Shown: in pieces, positions 39,101 to 51,214 of the stretch
Layout: each line of letters starts with the position of its first letter
Numbering within the stretch: position 1 is the stretch's first letter
DNA from: Viola odorata
Lineage: Eukaryota > Streptophyta > Magnoliopsida > Malpighiales > Violaceae
NCBI GenBank assembly: GCA_963691705.1
Contig: OY829546.1
Span: forward strand, 36,054,040-36,118,039
Direction of reading: 5' to 3'
DNA: 64,000 nucleotides
Position numbers and translations under genes: made by a program
Notes under the pieces: generated by a model
The model's input: only the letters and a program-made list of their open reading frames with translations
Database searches by the model: none
Told to the model about the DNA's origin: nothing

Positions 39101-39757
39101 TTCATTAAGCTTCTCCATTGCCAATTCAAAATTAGCATTCCTTTTCCTAAACCCAAAATCAACCCACATCTCAAAATTACCATCTTGTAAAACACGGATA
39201 CGAAGAAGTTTAGTTGATTAGTAATGAGCAAAAGAATTAAAGATGAATAAATACAAGAAACAGTTAAGTTTACTTGTATCTTTGATTTTCTGTTGCAGCT
39301 TTACAAGGAATGCTTCCTCCATCAAATACAACAACTGAAGTTATCTCGTAGTGTCTAAGTAGATTGATTCTGTGCATAAAGTAGTCCAAATATCTCAGTT
39401 TCTTATCACTATTTGAATCAAGGCATATCTCCATGCTACACGAATAAGCTGCCCATTTTTTAAGAACAAAAAACACCCAGCTTAATACATAAATGTTAAG
39501 TAAAACAATAATCAAACTGTATCAGTATAAAATTGAATACCTCCTTTGTGGAGCCAAGAATATGCATCAATACCCACCTGCAATAAAATCAGGAATGGCC
39601 CAGATGAATTACAGAACAGACCCAGAGGCAAAAAGAGAAGAAAAAAAGTTAGAATGTGAAAGGTTAGATGCATGTTTACTCGCTTGCCGGCATATTTCTT
39701 GATGTGAACGGGCTTAATGTAGGGTTTCATGAACTTGAGCAGATCTTTAATGCCCAT
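36174..39757 (-). CDS. EXO1: Exonuclease 1 (EXO1), XPG/FEN1 family (12 exons)
   Basis: Exons in gene order: 39757-39680, 39577-39541, 39448-39274, 39146-39068, 38912-38868, 38662-38513, 38383-38269, 38046-37946, 37499-37402, 37300-37208, 37062-36848, 36676-36174. The frame closes through all junctions to 562 aa. It is a 5'-3' DNA exonuclease/flap endonuclease of mismatch repair and end resection in the nucleus. The N terminus [13 protein letters not shown] starts the XPG-N domain; metal ligands are present: Asp30 (GIDAYSW), Asp81 (VFDGG), Glu153/Asp155 (YEADAQ), Asp178/Asp180 (EDSDL), Asp235 (GCDFLPS with the helix-hairpin-helix PGIG). The C-terminal tail is low-complexity, lysine-rich and ends ILSFFSRV. 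The last intron works in frame only with a GC donor (36846-36847). The tail is shorter than in the plant EXO1 proteins I know. Confidence 0.9.
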
Positions 39758-40307
39758 TCCTCTCTGTTCTCCCTACTAATTTGCTTTGATCTTTTGGCCT
39801 ATTATTAGAAAATTGTGCTTTATTTTCATTTTATGCTTTTAATAATGAGAGGAAATGGCGGGAAGAAGCCAAAATGTCAAAATGCGGAGGGAAGGGAAGA
39901 CAGATGCGGCTGTTACGGGAAGAAAATTTAGTTACATCGAGTACTTATCACTCGATACCTCTACACGTTAAAAATCAACATATGTTAATGTTTCACTGAT
40001 CTGATAAAAAATGAATGGTTCTATATTATATTATATTTTATTCAATTATTGTCACGTGTTAATTTTTCACGTAAAAAGGTACCAAGTGATAGATACTTCC
40101 GATGTACTTAAGATTTTCTCGTTGTTACTGTTATTGATGTCCTCACACCGTAAACAAATCTCATCTATATCTATATCTATATCTATATCTATATCTATAT
40201 CCATGTACATATATGAAAGCGAAAAGTGAGAGTGTTTCGTTATAATGATATCATGTCAGGAAATGGATATCACATCAACTACCAAGTTGGTAGTTGATCA
40301 ATGTGGT
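39758..40307. repeat. EXO1 upstream region with an ATCTAT microsatellite
   Basis: Beyond the EXO1 5' region there is no coding sequence. A perfect (ATCTAT)n run of six to seven units occupies 40163-40201. The last eight bases (AATGTGGT, 40300-40307) are the left target duplication of the adjacent hAT element. Confidence 0.8.
39857..39864 (-). promoter_or_regulatory. E2F-like site upstream of EXO1
   Basis: On the EXO1 strand the sequence is CTTCCCGCC, one base from the E2F consensus TTTCCCGCC, about 100 bp before the start codon. Plant DNA replication and repair genes are often E2F targets, so S-phase expression is plausible; this is inference from a short motif. Confidence 0.35.
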
Positions 40308-41132
40308 TAGGGGTGTCAATTGGACCCGAGACCCATAGACCCGTCCTGGATCCGGGATTTCGGGTCGGGACCGGGTCCAATATTTGGACCCGTTTTTGGT
40401 CGGGACTAAGTCTGGTCCCGACCCGAATTTGGCCGGTCAGACCCGGCGGGTCTCGGGTCTAGACCCGGCAAACTCCTAAAATATTTTCTTTTCCTTCTTT
40501 TCTTTCCTTTCCAGTTTCCACGATCTCACTCTCTCTTTTTCTTTCCTTTCTTTTTTCTTTCTTTTCCTTCTTATTTTCTTTCTTTCCCTTTTTTTTTTCT
40601 TCTTCCTATTTCACTGCTGGATTGGATTGGATAGAGGGGGCGATATGGTTGTTTTTAGGTGGTGGGTTGTTTTGTGTGTTGAGGCAGTGATGATTGTGGT
40701 GGCTGGATCGGTTGTTTTTGTCGGCGGTTGGGTGTTTCGCGGCTAGGTTTGGTGGTTGCCGGAGGAGAGCGAGATGGTTGTTTTGTTGGTCCGGTCGGGG
40801 CAGTGGTTTGATGGATGATTTGGTTGCTGGTCGACGGCAATGGTTTGATGGGTTTGGTTGAGGTCGATGTTGGTGGTTGGCAATTTGGCAGTGGCGGTTC
40901 GGCCGGAGGTTGGTGCGGCTGTGATGGGAGGAGGAGGAGGTGTGGATTGTTTTGGATTGGATTTTTTGCAGGGAGGTTGGTGCGGCTGTGATGGGTGGAG
41001 GTGCAGCCGGGTCCATTTTTCCCGGACCGGGATCGAATTTTGGTCCCGTTTTTTATCGGGACCACCCGATTGTCTTCGGGTCTAGACGGGCCGGGTCGGA
41101 TCTGGACCCATAGACCCGAATTGGCACCCCTA
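40308..41132. mobile_element. Non-autonomous hAT element, 825 bp
   Basis: Termini are TAGGGGTGTCAATT at the left and AATTGGCACCCCTA at the right, inverted with a single mismatch. It is flanked on both sides by the 8-bp direct repeat AATGTGGT (40300-40307 and 41133-41140), the diagnostic hAT target duplication. Subterminal regions are rich in GGACCCG/CGGGTC motifs. The interior has a pyrimidine tract (40490-40615) and a GC-rich stretch with no transposase frame. ORFs here are low-complexity on both strands and are not taken as genes. Confidence 0.9.
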
Positions 41133-41458
41133 AATGTGGTGATACCATGTCATCATCAACTTTACCATGATATCATATAAACTTTCATATTCTTTTAATA
41201 ATTGTTAAAATGCAATTAATATCACATTATTAATTTAATATTAATATATTTAGAATATAAATAACTAAAATTTAAAATTTTATAATATCAAAACATGAAT
41301 TGTGTTATGTTGTAAAATGTTAATTAAAAATCTATAATACAAAGAAAAATAACAATCAAGGAAATAATAAAAAAAGAGTAAAATATACAATAAAAAAGTA
41401 TGACAGAAAATATGTATTACTACTAAAGTCATGTTTGATGCTATAAGAACGATTTTCT
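41133..41458. other. AT-rich spacer
   Basis: Apart from the right target duplication of the hAT element at its start, I see only AT-rich sequence without a credible ORF, repeat or motif. Confidence 0.6.
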
Positions 41459-43254
41459 GCACCACGGGGTCCCTAACATTATTATTTTTATTTTAGTTAG
41501 TCCCTAACGGCGACTTTTGTTCAATTTAATCCCGAATGTTTATTCCATTAGTCGCCCGAGGTCCCTTTTGTCATAACGGAGATAACGGCCGTTATCTTTC
41601 AATTTTTTATTATTAAAACTGAAAAAGCATCTAACAGCGGCCCCACATGTCATATTTTTCTAACATCTTATCCGAAAAAATGTAAAAATAATAATTTTAT
41701 TAATTATTTCAAAAAATAAAAAATCTCAAATTAACAAAACAAAAAAAATAGATTATCAAAAAATAAATTAATAAAATTTATGTTAACAAAACCAAAAAAA
41801 AATATTATATTTTTTTATCTTCTTATTATCTAAAATATTAGTTTTATTAATTAGTTAATTTATTTTCAAAAAATAAATTAATAAAAAGTTACAAAAATGA
41901 AAAGGATAAATTATTAAAATTCCAAAAAAATTAAAGTGGGACCCACTTATGTTCAAATTTTACTTCATCTCCTTCCCCTCTCTTCGTCTATACCCATCCT
42001 TTACTAAAATAAGTATTCCCTGTTTTTTCAAACACCATAGCTTCACCATCGTCTTCAAAATTGTAATTTTATTTCTAGTTTTTTTCTTTGTTTCACATAA
42101 AAACTAAAAATCCTATTTCGCCTTCACTAAACCTAAAATTAGCGATCTAGTCCAACCAGAAACACAAACATTGTTCTCCCTCGGCCGACCAACATCATCA
42201 CCATCACCAACCCTACTACCGCTGATGACAGCCACCACACTCTCAACGCCGTTGCCGCCCAGCCGCATCCACACAACCAAAATGCTCCACCAATCACCAA
42301 TTCACACACCCTCTCCCTCATTCGAATCGACAAATTAACACCAAAAGCCATCCTCTGCAATTTCAAGCAATCTCCCTTGTGAAATTAATTTGAGCAATCT
42401 GCGAATTAATTTCTACAAACCGATTTCAATTTCAGCCTTCGCAATTAATCCTCACTGCCATCCTCAATCTCAAATCACCACTGTCAACACCAAAAATCCA
42501 TTCGCACACCGTCGTGCCTCCACCAAAACTCAGCCGCACCACACGCCGCACCTCCAGCAAACCCAGCCGCACCTCACAACCGCCACTGCTAGCCAAACCT
42601 ATACCAACAAATATCAAATTAAACCTCCACCGAACCTCCTCCTCAACCAGCCGAAACAAACACCTGACCCGATCCACCAAACACCGTCTCCGTAAAACCC
42701 AATCGTCTCCCTCTCAACCAATCCAAACCAGAAAAGAAAGGAAAAGAGAATAAAGAAAGGGAGGGCAGAGGAAAGGAATAAGAGAAAGAAAAGAGGAAGA
42801 AGAAGAGGAAAGTGATGTTCTGAATGAAATATTTGGAATTTTAATAATTTATTCTTTTTATTTTTTTAACTTAAATTTTTTTAATTTATTTTTTGAAAAT
42901 AATTAATAAAACTGTTATTTTCAGATTTTATTAAATATTTAGAATTTTAATATTTTTTTTAAACTTAAGTTTTATTAATTTATTTTTTGAAAATAAATTA
43001 ACTAATTAATAAAACTAATGTTTTTAGATAAAAAGAAAATAAGAAATTAGAAAAAATCTGATTTGTGGTTCCCAGTTGTCAGATACTTTTTCAAATTTAA
43101 TATTAAAATATTGGAGATAACGGCCGTTATGTTCCGTTATGACAATAGGGACCCCGGGCTACTAACGGAGTAAACGTTCGGGATTAAATTGAATAAAAGT
43201 CACCGTTAGGGACCAACTAAAATGAAAATAATAACGTTAGGGATCTCGTGGTGC
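41459..43254. mobile_element. Long-inverted-repeat (foldback or MULE-like) element, about 1.8 kb
   Basis: About 140 bp at each end are inverted copies: GCACCACGGGGTCCCTAAC at the left against GCACCACGAGATCCCTAAC reading inward from the right. Both arms share a TTGTCATAACGGA block and the palindrome GATAACGGCCGTTATC (intact at 41581-41596, one base short at 43116-43130). Less exact inverted AT-rich segments extend further in. The core (42130-42760) is C/A-rich with overlapping ORFs on both strands lacking recognisable domains. No target duplication could be fixed, so the superfamily is uncertain. Confidence 0.65.
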
Positions 43255-44039
43255 CATAACCCTATATATTATTTTAAAATAAAATAAAAAATTCGAGAGC
43301 ATCATACTGTAGGTACTGCTCTAACTACCTAATAATTTTTTTTTAATATGTGAGAACTATGCAAGGATTGGGAAATGATTATATATCAAAATATTTTCTT
43401 CAAACCTCATACCTCAAATGTACCCTGCCCTAAATCCGAACTCAAACACCCCAATTGGACAATGGGGATATAAAATGAAAGTTTTATAAAATAATAATAA
43501 TAATAAGGGAACCACTATTTCTACAGTGTTTATTTTCACATCACAAAACTTAATTTGTCTCTATTTTTACTTTAAATTAATGTTTTTATTGTAGTATTTT
43601 GTTTTAAAAAAATATGGGATAGAAGAACAAAAATTAATAAAAAGATTATACTTTACCCATTCAAATTTACCAGTAAAAATAGTAAAAAAAAAAAAATTTT
43701 TAATTTATGATGTGAAAATAGAGACTAACTAATAATAATCTCTAACCTCTATTATAATTAAAATTAAAATTAAAATACCTTAAATTCGCATAATACGTAA
43801 AATTAGAACTAAGAGTAAAACTTTAAACCCTCTATCAAATTGTATCAAATCAAGAAAGTTATTTGATTGTGATATTAGGTCCTGCGGTGAAATAAAAAAT
43901 TATAAAAAAATATATTAATTAATAATTTTTTATATTGATTACTTGAAAGTAATTTATACACAGTAAAAAAATTAATATATTATGTAATTATAGTTATGAA
44001 CCTATTAACATAATAATATATAATTTATTTAGAGGTTAC
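43255..44039. other. AT-rich intergenic DNA with a small MITE-like inverted repeat
   Basis: At about 43525-43728 two arms, TATTTTCACATCACAAA and TTTATGATGTGAAAATAG, are inverted copies about 200 bp apart, suggesting a small MITE. The rest is AT-rich and without ORFs. It ends at the LTR of the Retand-like element. Confidence 0.45.
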
Positions 44040-44557
44040 TGATAACTACTAATAAAACATCAAGGGCGTTATTGTCCTACACCCCTAACGGGGCCCAGAG
44101 TACCGTGGCGGCAGGCATCGTAACCTACCTACCATTTTACCCACTTACCAGAGATCTAGGGATGGTCGACATCAGCGCGGAGGGGGGGGGGGGGTCTCGA
44201 TCCATATCCATCTATACACGGCGTTATCCCATCCCTAGCTAACGTGCAACGATAATGCGCATCACTAATAGGCCACTCCAATAGACTGTCAGACCCGTTA
44301 TCACCCCTAGATAACGGGGTTCTTCGAGATAATACCCAGTTCCTGCCTATAAATGCCCATGAGATCGAGGGGAAAGGTAAGCCTAAGATTGCTGGTCAAA
44401 ACTCTGCCACTTTCACTACTCATACTGACTTAAGTATCGGAGAATCTACGCCGGTGACCCCCTCCGGCGCTTTGCAGGTACACCGGGCGGCGAGGAACAG
44501 TGATCCCAGGGAGCCATTTTACCCTTCTGCCCTCCAACAGAATCTGGAATCTTATCA
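44040..44557 (+). repeat. 5' LTR of the Retand-like element (about 518 bp)
   Basis: It begins TGATAACTACTAATAAAAC and ends GGAATCTTATCA, just before the primer site, giving TG...CA ends. A TATA box (CCTATAAATGCCC, about 44347) suits transcription of the element. A G-run of about fourteen occurs near 44180. The left boundary is inferred, because no second LTR is available for comparison. Confidence 0.6.
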
Positions 44558-44560
44558 AAT

Positions 44561-44579
44561 TGGTGCTTTCATTGAGAGC
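44561..44579 (+). other. Primer binding site of the Retand-like element
   Basis: TGGTGCTTTCATTGAGAGC starts three bases after the LTR end. This primer site form is common in Tat/Retand-type elements. Confidence 0.75.
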
Positions 44580-44642
44580 TTTGGTTCTATTAAGTGAGCG
44601 TTCTTAATAGCCAAGCTCTGTTTTCTTGGAGATCGAAGGATC

Positions 44643-46705
44643 ATGGCTTCTGATTCAGATTCTACACCGCCTCAATCTTCTGGTCTTCTATTTGCTACGC
44701 GCAGAGAACTTTTTCCTTTTGCTACTACTGCTGTTTCTATCACAGTGCAGGAAACCCCTCTAGGATCTTCAGATTTCTCTTTTGGACAAACAACTGGAAC
44801 CATTGTTGTAAAAACCGGACCGGCCCGGCCGGTTCGACCGGTCCGACCGGGGACCGGTGGCCTGACTGGTCCGGTTAACCCCTAAAACCGGACTCTTGCT
44901 GACCCGGCAAAAACCCGGGTGACCCGGCGGTTCAACCGGCGACCCGATGACCCGGTGCCGGGTCAAACCGGGTTGGCCGACTTTTTTACAAAAATGCCAC
45001 TCCTTTCCTTTAATCCCATTTCATTAATTCATTTTCACGATTTTCAGCCCTAATTCCTTCTCTTCCTCTTCCCGCAGCCGTTCTCCTCAACTCCTCATTC
45101 ACCACCGCTCCTCATCCGGCCACCGTCTCCTCCATAACCACCGCTCCTCACTCCTCAGCCTCACTCTCCTCTATTTCTCAGACCGTTGTTGTTTGTCTCC
45201 TATCTCCCTCATCCTCTCGACGTCGTCGTCATCAGCTCTCGGATCTCGATCTGTTTCTCCTCCACCACCCACCACCTCGGCGTCTCCTCCTCCACTAGAT
45301 TCTGTTGGTAAGTTTCGTGTAAACCCTAATTTCCTAGAATCCCTCTAATCTTATAAACCCTAATTTCTTAGAGGTGGATTAAAACCGGTGTTTATTTACT
45401 TTTAATCGTGTTTTTGTTGCTAGGTTGTTGTTGTTTTCTTGTTTTTGTTGAGTAGTTGTTAATTCGAATGGGATTGTTGCATACCCTTTTTCATCATTTC
45501 TAGGTTTTGCTCTGTTGTTGTGAGTCTTGTGACTGAATTCAATATTAGCTCTTCGTGCTCAGTTAGACCATCTGACTGAGTTAGCTGCAGGGTTTAAGCC
45601 CAATATCTCAGGGCCTAGCATTCCTTCTCACATAGTTTTTACTCCATCTATTGTCACCGATCGGCCGCTATCACCTCGGCAGCATAGGAACATTCCGCTG
45701 ATCTCGCCCACCACGATGACCCCTGTCAGTTTCATGCAACTCGCCCATAGGCAAGTGGAACCTTCTACGCAGCGTACGCAAGAAATTCCTATTTTTCAAG
45801 AGGAACGATGGCATGACGAGTACAGAGATCGTTGGGATGGAAGGCGAGATGAGATATTTAGGGACCTATCCCCTAGACATGGTGAAAGATCGAGTAGTAG
45901 AAGAGATCGAACCTGGATTCCCAGGAGTCGCAGTCGGTCCCCCAGGCGGTATCATGAGCACGACCCTCGAGGTCAAAGGCGTCATTTAAAAGTTTCTCCT
46001 CCCCGTCATCCTCGTGGAATCCCTGATGATAACCCCGGTCACCCGTTCAGCTATCACATAAGACACTACTAGGTCAGTCGACACGTGAAGCTTCCTACAG
46101 AGTCGTACGATGGCACGAGGGATTCCATTTCTCACCTCAATAAGATGAAGGATTTTGTACAGTTTCAAACTCATAGTGACGTGGCTTTGTGTCAGATATT
46201 TGTCATGACATTGTCGAGAGTAGCACGTCTTTGATTTGAAGGACTCCCGGCGGGGTCGATTGATAGTTTTCCACAGTTGGAAGCTAAGTTTCAGAGCCGG
46301 TTTAGCACGGCTATCCCCATCAAGAAATCTACAGCAGCGTTATTTGATATCCATCAAAAACCTCAAGAGTCCTTGAAGGATTTCCTTGGTCGCTTTGATC
46401 TTGAAATGTCGCTAACGCCAGGTGTTACCATTAATTTCGTTGTGGAAGCCTTGAAACGCAATTGTTGTTATGGGAAGTTACGAGACACATTAATGGTGGA
46501 CCCCCCACCAACGCTGGATGCGTTAAGGCTGAAAGCTCATAATTATGCGAGGATGGAGGAGGAAGAAAATAGAGACAGAGTTCGAAACGCGCCACAAGAC
46601 GCACATCTTATTCCTACCGCTCCTACTAACGCGGCCCCAAATACCCGTCCAAGTGACGACTACGGCCATCAAAAAGATCATATCCCTAGGACCGCAAATC
46701 GATAA
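44643..46705 (+). pseudogene. gag: gag of the Retand-like element, interrupted and broken
   Basis: The frame starts MASDSDSTPPQSSG at 44643, is interrupted near 44800 by unrelated GC-rich DNA, and resumes about 45545 with LRAQLDHLTELAAGF. It continues through an Arg/Ser-rich segment (46072 stop) and a gag core (46277-46705; FLGRFDLEM, NYARMEEEE). A stop at 46703-46705 precedes the next frame at 46718, which carries the rest of gag. The capsid/nucleocapsid protein would package element RNA; this copy cannot make it. Confidence 0.8.
44805..45545. mobile_element. Insertion within gag, rich in ACCGG motifs
   Basis: Between the two matching halves of the gag frame lie about 740 bp. They begin with TTGTAAAAACCGGACCGGC-type sequence full of CCGGT/ACCGG repeats, resembling the ends of some plant hAT non-autonomous elements. 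The rest looks like a captured 5' UTR with splice-like signals (GGTAAGTTTCG near 45307). A matching right terminus and target duplication are not evident, so the exact borders are approximate. Confidence 0.5.
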
Positions 46706-46717
46706 AGGGGCAATTTT

Positions 46718-49700
46718 TTGAGAGGAAGGCCTGGTAATTCTCCTACTAGACGACAAGCGGATCCACCAAAGGGCCGAGTTTACGACCCTGACCTTCCTTC
46801 CCTCATACTTTCGAGAGCGGAAATCTTGGCGATCGTTCAGCAACGAAACCTACCCATCCGTTATCCAGCTCCTGTGAAACCAGGAGTAATTATGGGAGGA
46901 AGGGAAAATGCCTTTTGTAAATTCCACAAGGCCAAAGGACACTCCACGGACGTGTACAGAGAGTTAAAGTTAGCAATAGAGTGTTTAGTGGAAGAAGGTT
47001 ACCTTGGAGAGTTTGCCACCAAGGCGAGAGAAGAAGCCAGAGGCAACCCGACAAGTAAAGCGTCAGACAGTAGGCAAGCACCTCTTCACCTCCCTAGAGG
47101 CAATGATATCCCTGGCGGGAGAGTGAGAGAGACGTTAGCAGTCCATGATGATGGCATTCCCATTATCAACATCATTGCTAGTGGCACAACATATCTTGAC
47201 GAGCCTGTGCAGTTAACGCCCAGTTTAGGGGAAAAGCGTAAGCGAGAAGGCGCGTTAGTGAAAAACGAAGCGATAAGTGTCTTGGATCGAATGGTGTTAT
47301 CCTTCTCCGAAAAGGACGAGAAAGGCGTCGTGTTCCCATATAACGATGCGTTAGTGGTGACACCCGTTATCGGCAATCATGGAGTTAGAAGAACTCTTAT
47401 TGACAATGGAAGTGCGGTAAATTTATTTTCATTGGAGGCTTACAACCTCATGAAACGTCCTGACAGCAAGCTGATGCCTTGCAAGAAGCCAATAATTGGA
47501 GTAGATGGGGTGCCAATCCCTGTGACTGGAGTCACATTGTTGCCAGTATACTTTAGAGAAGATACATCCAAGCGGTCGGAGGAGTTGTTATTCCTGGTCG
47601 TAGACTTAACTTTGCCCTATAACGCCATACTTGGACGACCGTTCCTCAACCGTTTTGGGGCAGCGATATCTCAAAAGTACTTGAGGATGAAATATCCCTC
47701 TTGGGATGGAGTAGTCTCGATCAAGGGCGACCAGAAGCTAGCGGTTGAATGTTATCTACTCATGACCCAGAAGAGTTGTGATAGATATGTGTGCGTAACG
47801 GCGGATCCATATGAACAGAATGATGAGAAACGCACTCAACCTATGAACAAGATGGTACCCGTGCCAGTTAACGGGGTCAGTGAAGCAAATTTCTTGGTTA
47901 GCGAAAAGATAAGCCCAGAAGAAAACCTTCAGTTAGCTCAGTTATTGAATAAGTGCAAAGGAGAATTCGCTTGGAAGCCTGCAGATATGCCTAGAATTTC
48001 GCGAGAAGTGGCAGAGCATCGACTTAACGTCATACCAGTTCAGCAGAAATGACGAGCGTTCTCTACAGAGAAGGCGATAGCCATTGAGAAGGAGATAGCG
48101 AAACTCCTTGATGCGGGTTTTATTCGGGAGGTTCAATACCGGACATGGCTAGCTAACCCTGTTCTAGTTCCAAAGCCTAACGGAGATTGGCGAATGTGTA
48201 TTGATTTCACTGATCTAAATGACGCCTGTCCCAAGGACTGCTACCCTCTCCCTCGAATCGACCAGCTGGTCGACCAAACTACTAGGTACGCATATCTAAG
48301 CTCCTTAGACACCAATTTCGGATACCATCAAATCCCCATGGCTATTAAAGATGAGGAAAAGACAACCTTCATCACTCCAAAAGCCACATACTGTTATACA
48401 GTGATACCGTTCAGATTAAAAAATGTTGGAGCCACGTTTCAGCGTATGGCCAACAAGATCTTTGAGAAGCAAATCGGGAAGAAAGTAGAGGCATATGTGA
48501 ATGACGTATTAATAAAAAGCCGAAGTTTTGAGGATCACTTAACAGACTTGGAAGAAGTTTTCAATGTGATGAGAGAATACAAAATGAAGTTGAATCCCCG
48601 TAAATATATGTTCGCGTTTCAAACGGGTAAATTTTTGGGTTATGTGGTCAGCAAGAAAGGTATCCAGCCTAACCCTTCGAAGATCAAAGCTATCCAAGAT
48701 ATGATATCTCCTCGAACAGTCAAGGAAGTACAAAAGCTCACAGGGCGCGTTATCGCTCTACGGCGGTTCATTTCTAAGCAAGGCGAGAGATGCCTACCTT
48801 TCTTCAAGGTTATACGTAAAAAAACTCCTTTTGGGTGGACAACAGAATGTGAAGAGGCGTTTACAAGCCTAAAAGCCTATTTATCATCTGACCTGGTATT
48901 GACGAGACCAGAACCGGGCGATACTCTATACTTATAACTCGGTGTAGCCGACGAAGTGGTTAGTGTCGTCCTTGTACGAGACGACAACCGCGCTCATCAC
49001 CCTATCTTCTTTGACAGTCATGTCTTGAAGGACGCCGAGCTGTGATATGCCCGGATTGAAAAAATAGTGTTCGCTTTAGTACAGGCTACGCGGAAAATGG
49101 ACAGATATTTTCAAGCCTACCCCGTCATCGTGCTCATAGACTAACCTCTGAAAAGGATATTCAGGAAACCTGAGTCCTCAGGAAGAATGCTGATTTGGGC
49201 TATTGAGCTCGAGAAATATGGGTTGCAGTACAAAGCCCGACCATCCGTAAAAGCCCAAATCCTAGCAAACTTCATAGCTGGGTGTACTTTTACACAAGAT
49301 GCATTGACGGACTTACCAGAAGAGGAAAAAGATGACTTGGATCTTCCGTTCTCGGAAACCTACACTGACCTATGGGTTATCCATGTAGACGGGGCCAAGA
49401 ATCAAGAGCTAGCTGGAGCTAGAATTTTTATGATCGGGCCGCAAAGCATATAGATACGATATGTCATTTGAATCTTACAACCATTATCTAACAACGCGGC
49501 AAAATATGAGGCGTTGCTAGCTGGACTCAGGATAGGAAGAAGCTTCTCCACCAAAGCTATACATGACACTAGAATGATGGGAGACTTGCGATTGAAGATA
49601 TGTAGAGACTCCAAACTAATAATAGACCAAGTCTTGGGAAACTCTTAGACTAGAGAGACTATCATGGTTCAATATCTCTCTAAATTGAAACCCGAGTTAA

Positions 49701-51130
49701 TAGAAATAAAGAAAAGCGGCATGCAGGTCAGCTTTGAGCATATTCCTCGAGAGGATAACGCTGAGGCTGACAACCTCCAAAATCGCAGCGAACCCGAAAG
49801 CGTCCATACCTAAGGGTGTGTACTATGGAGAAGTGTCTGTGCCTTCTTTCATGGAAGAACAAGTGTCGCTTCGCGTCGAAGAAATCAAAAATGATTGGCG
49901 AATCCCCGTAATAAAATACTTGAAGCATGATGAGCTACCCATAGATAACGCGGAGAAGAAGAAAGTGTTGAAGCAAGCATCACGGTGTACATACTATGAC
50001 GGGAAACTAGTTCGGAGATGTTTCTCTCACCCAGCCGCCAAGTGTATAACGGAACAAGAGGGCCTTCATACCTTGCGGGAAATCCATGAAGGAATATGTG
50101 GCATGCATGTGTCTGGCGGTAACTTAGCCGCGCAAGTCTTCAGGTCAGGCTTCTACTGGCCTACTATTCGTAGGGATTGCCATAATTATGTGCAAACTTG
50201 TTAGAAATGTTAGGAGTTCTCCAAGATTCCTCGACATCCCGCCACAGAAATCTCTGAAATTGTCTCTCCTTGTCCTTTTGCTAAATGGGGGATTGATATC
50301 CTAGGAAATCTCTGAAAGGCAAGATCCCAGTTAAAGTTTGTGGTCGTGGCGGTGGACTACTTCACGAAATGGGGAGAAGCGGAGGCGGTAGCTAACATCA
50401 CCACGGAAAAGATTTGGCGTTTCTTTAAACACCAAGTCATTATGCGATTCGGTGTACCTCGCGTATTAGTCAGCGATAACGGAACACAATTCACGAGTCA
50501 GGTTTTTAGAGATTAGTGCACGGAATTTCAGATCGAAAAAAGATTTTCTTCCGTAGCACATCCGCAGACTAATGGTCAAGCGGAGGTAACCAATCGTAGC
50601 ATCCTTAGTGGTATCAAGAAAAACCTGGAAGGTTCTAAAAAGAAATGGGCGGACGAGCTACCGTACGTAATGTGGGCCTACCGTATGACTGTCAAAACCA
50701 GCACAGGGGAAACCCCCTTCCCATTAGCTTTCGGCACTTAAGCCGTCATGCTAGTAGAAATTGGCACCTTGAGCCTGAGGGTGGCATATTTCAAAGAAGA
50801 GATAAATGAAGAGAGGTTACGAGCTAACCTCGACGCGTTGCCAGAGTTACAAGAGGAAAATCTTCTGAAAACACTGCATTATAAGAGAAAAATGGCACAC
50901 TATCACGGCAGACGAGTCAAAGAACGACTACTTAAAGCAGGAGACCTAGTGCTCAGGGATAAACGAGCAGCTGGACAACTCATGGGAAAACTCAGTCCAA
51001 ACTGGGATGGCCCGTACCGCATTACGCGCGTTATCGGAAAGGAAGCGTATCACTTGGAAACATTTGACGGTACTCCCTTACCAAACTCTTAGAATATAGC
51101 TCGTTTGAAATTATACCATGCTAGAGTCTG
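46718..51130 (+). pseudogene. pol: gag-pol polyprotein of the Retand-like element, broken
   Basis: Domains in order: nucleocapsid-like FCKFHKAKGHSTDVYRELK (near 46915-46970), protease with LIDNGSAVNLF (47395-47430), reverse transcriptase (48060-48560; MCIDFTDLNDACPKD, SLDTNFGYHQ), RNase H regions including HVDGAKNQELAG (49382-49420), integrase with DYFTKW, VSDNGTQF and HPQTNGQAEVTNRS (50350-50600), and a C-terminal GPYRITRVIG module. One frame runs 46718-49760 with stops at 48050, 48935 and further on, then a frameshift near 49770. The reverse transcriptase active site reads YVND instead of YVDD. The integrase D,D,E residues are still readable, but stops lie among them. Confidence 0.85.
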
Positions 51131-51214
51131 ATATTTTCTCTATGCTGTAATATTAATAACACGCGAATCGAGAATATTTCTTGTGCACTCTGTGGTTGAT
51201 AGTGTGCAGATAAT

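Noticed and set aside
40606..41065. Overlapping 136-codon ORFs within the hAT element
   Set aside because: Two frames on the same stretch with Pro/Asn/His-rich low complexity; the element has no transposase and these are composition effects.
42390..42753. ORFs in the core of the long-inverted-repeat element
   Set aside because: C/A-rich sequence open in several frames on both strands, no domain recognised.
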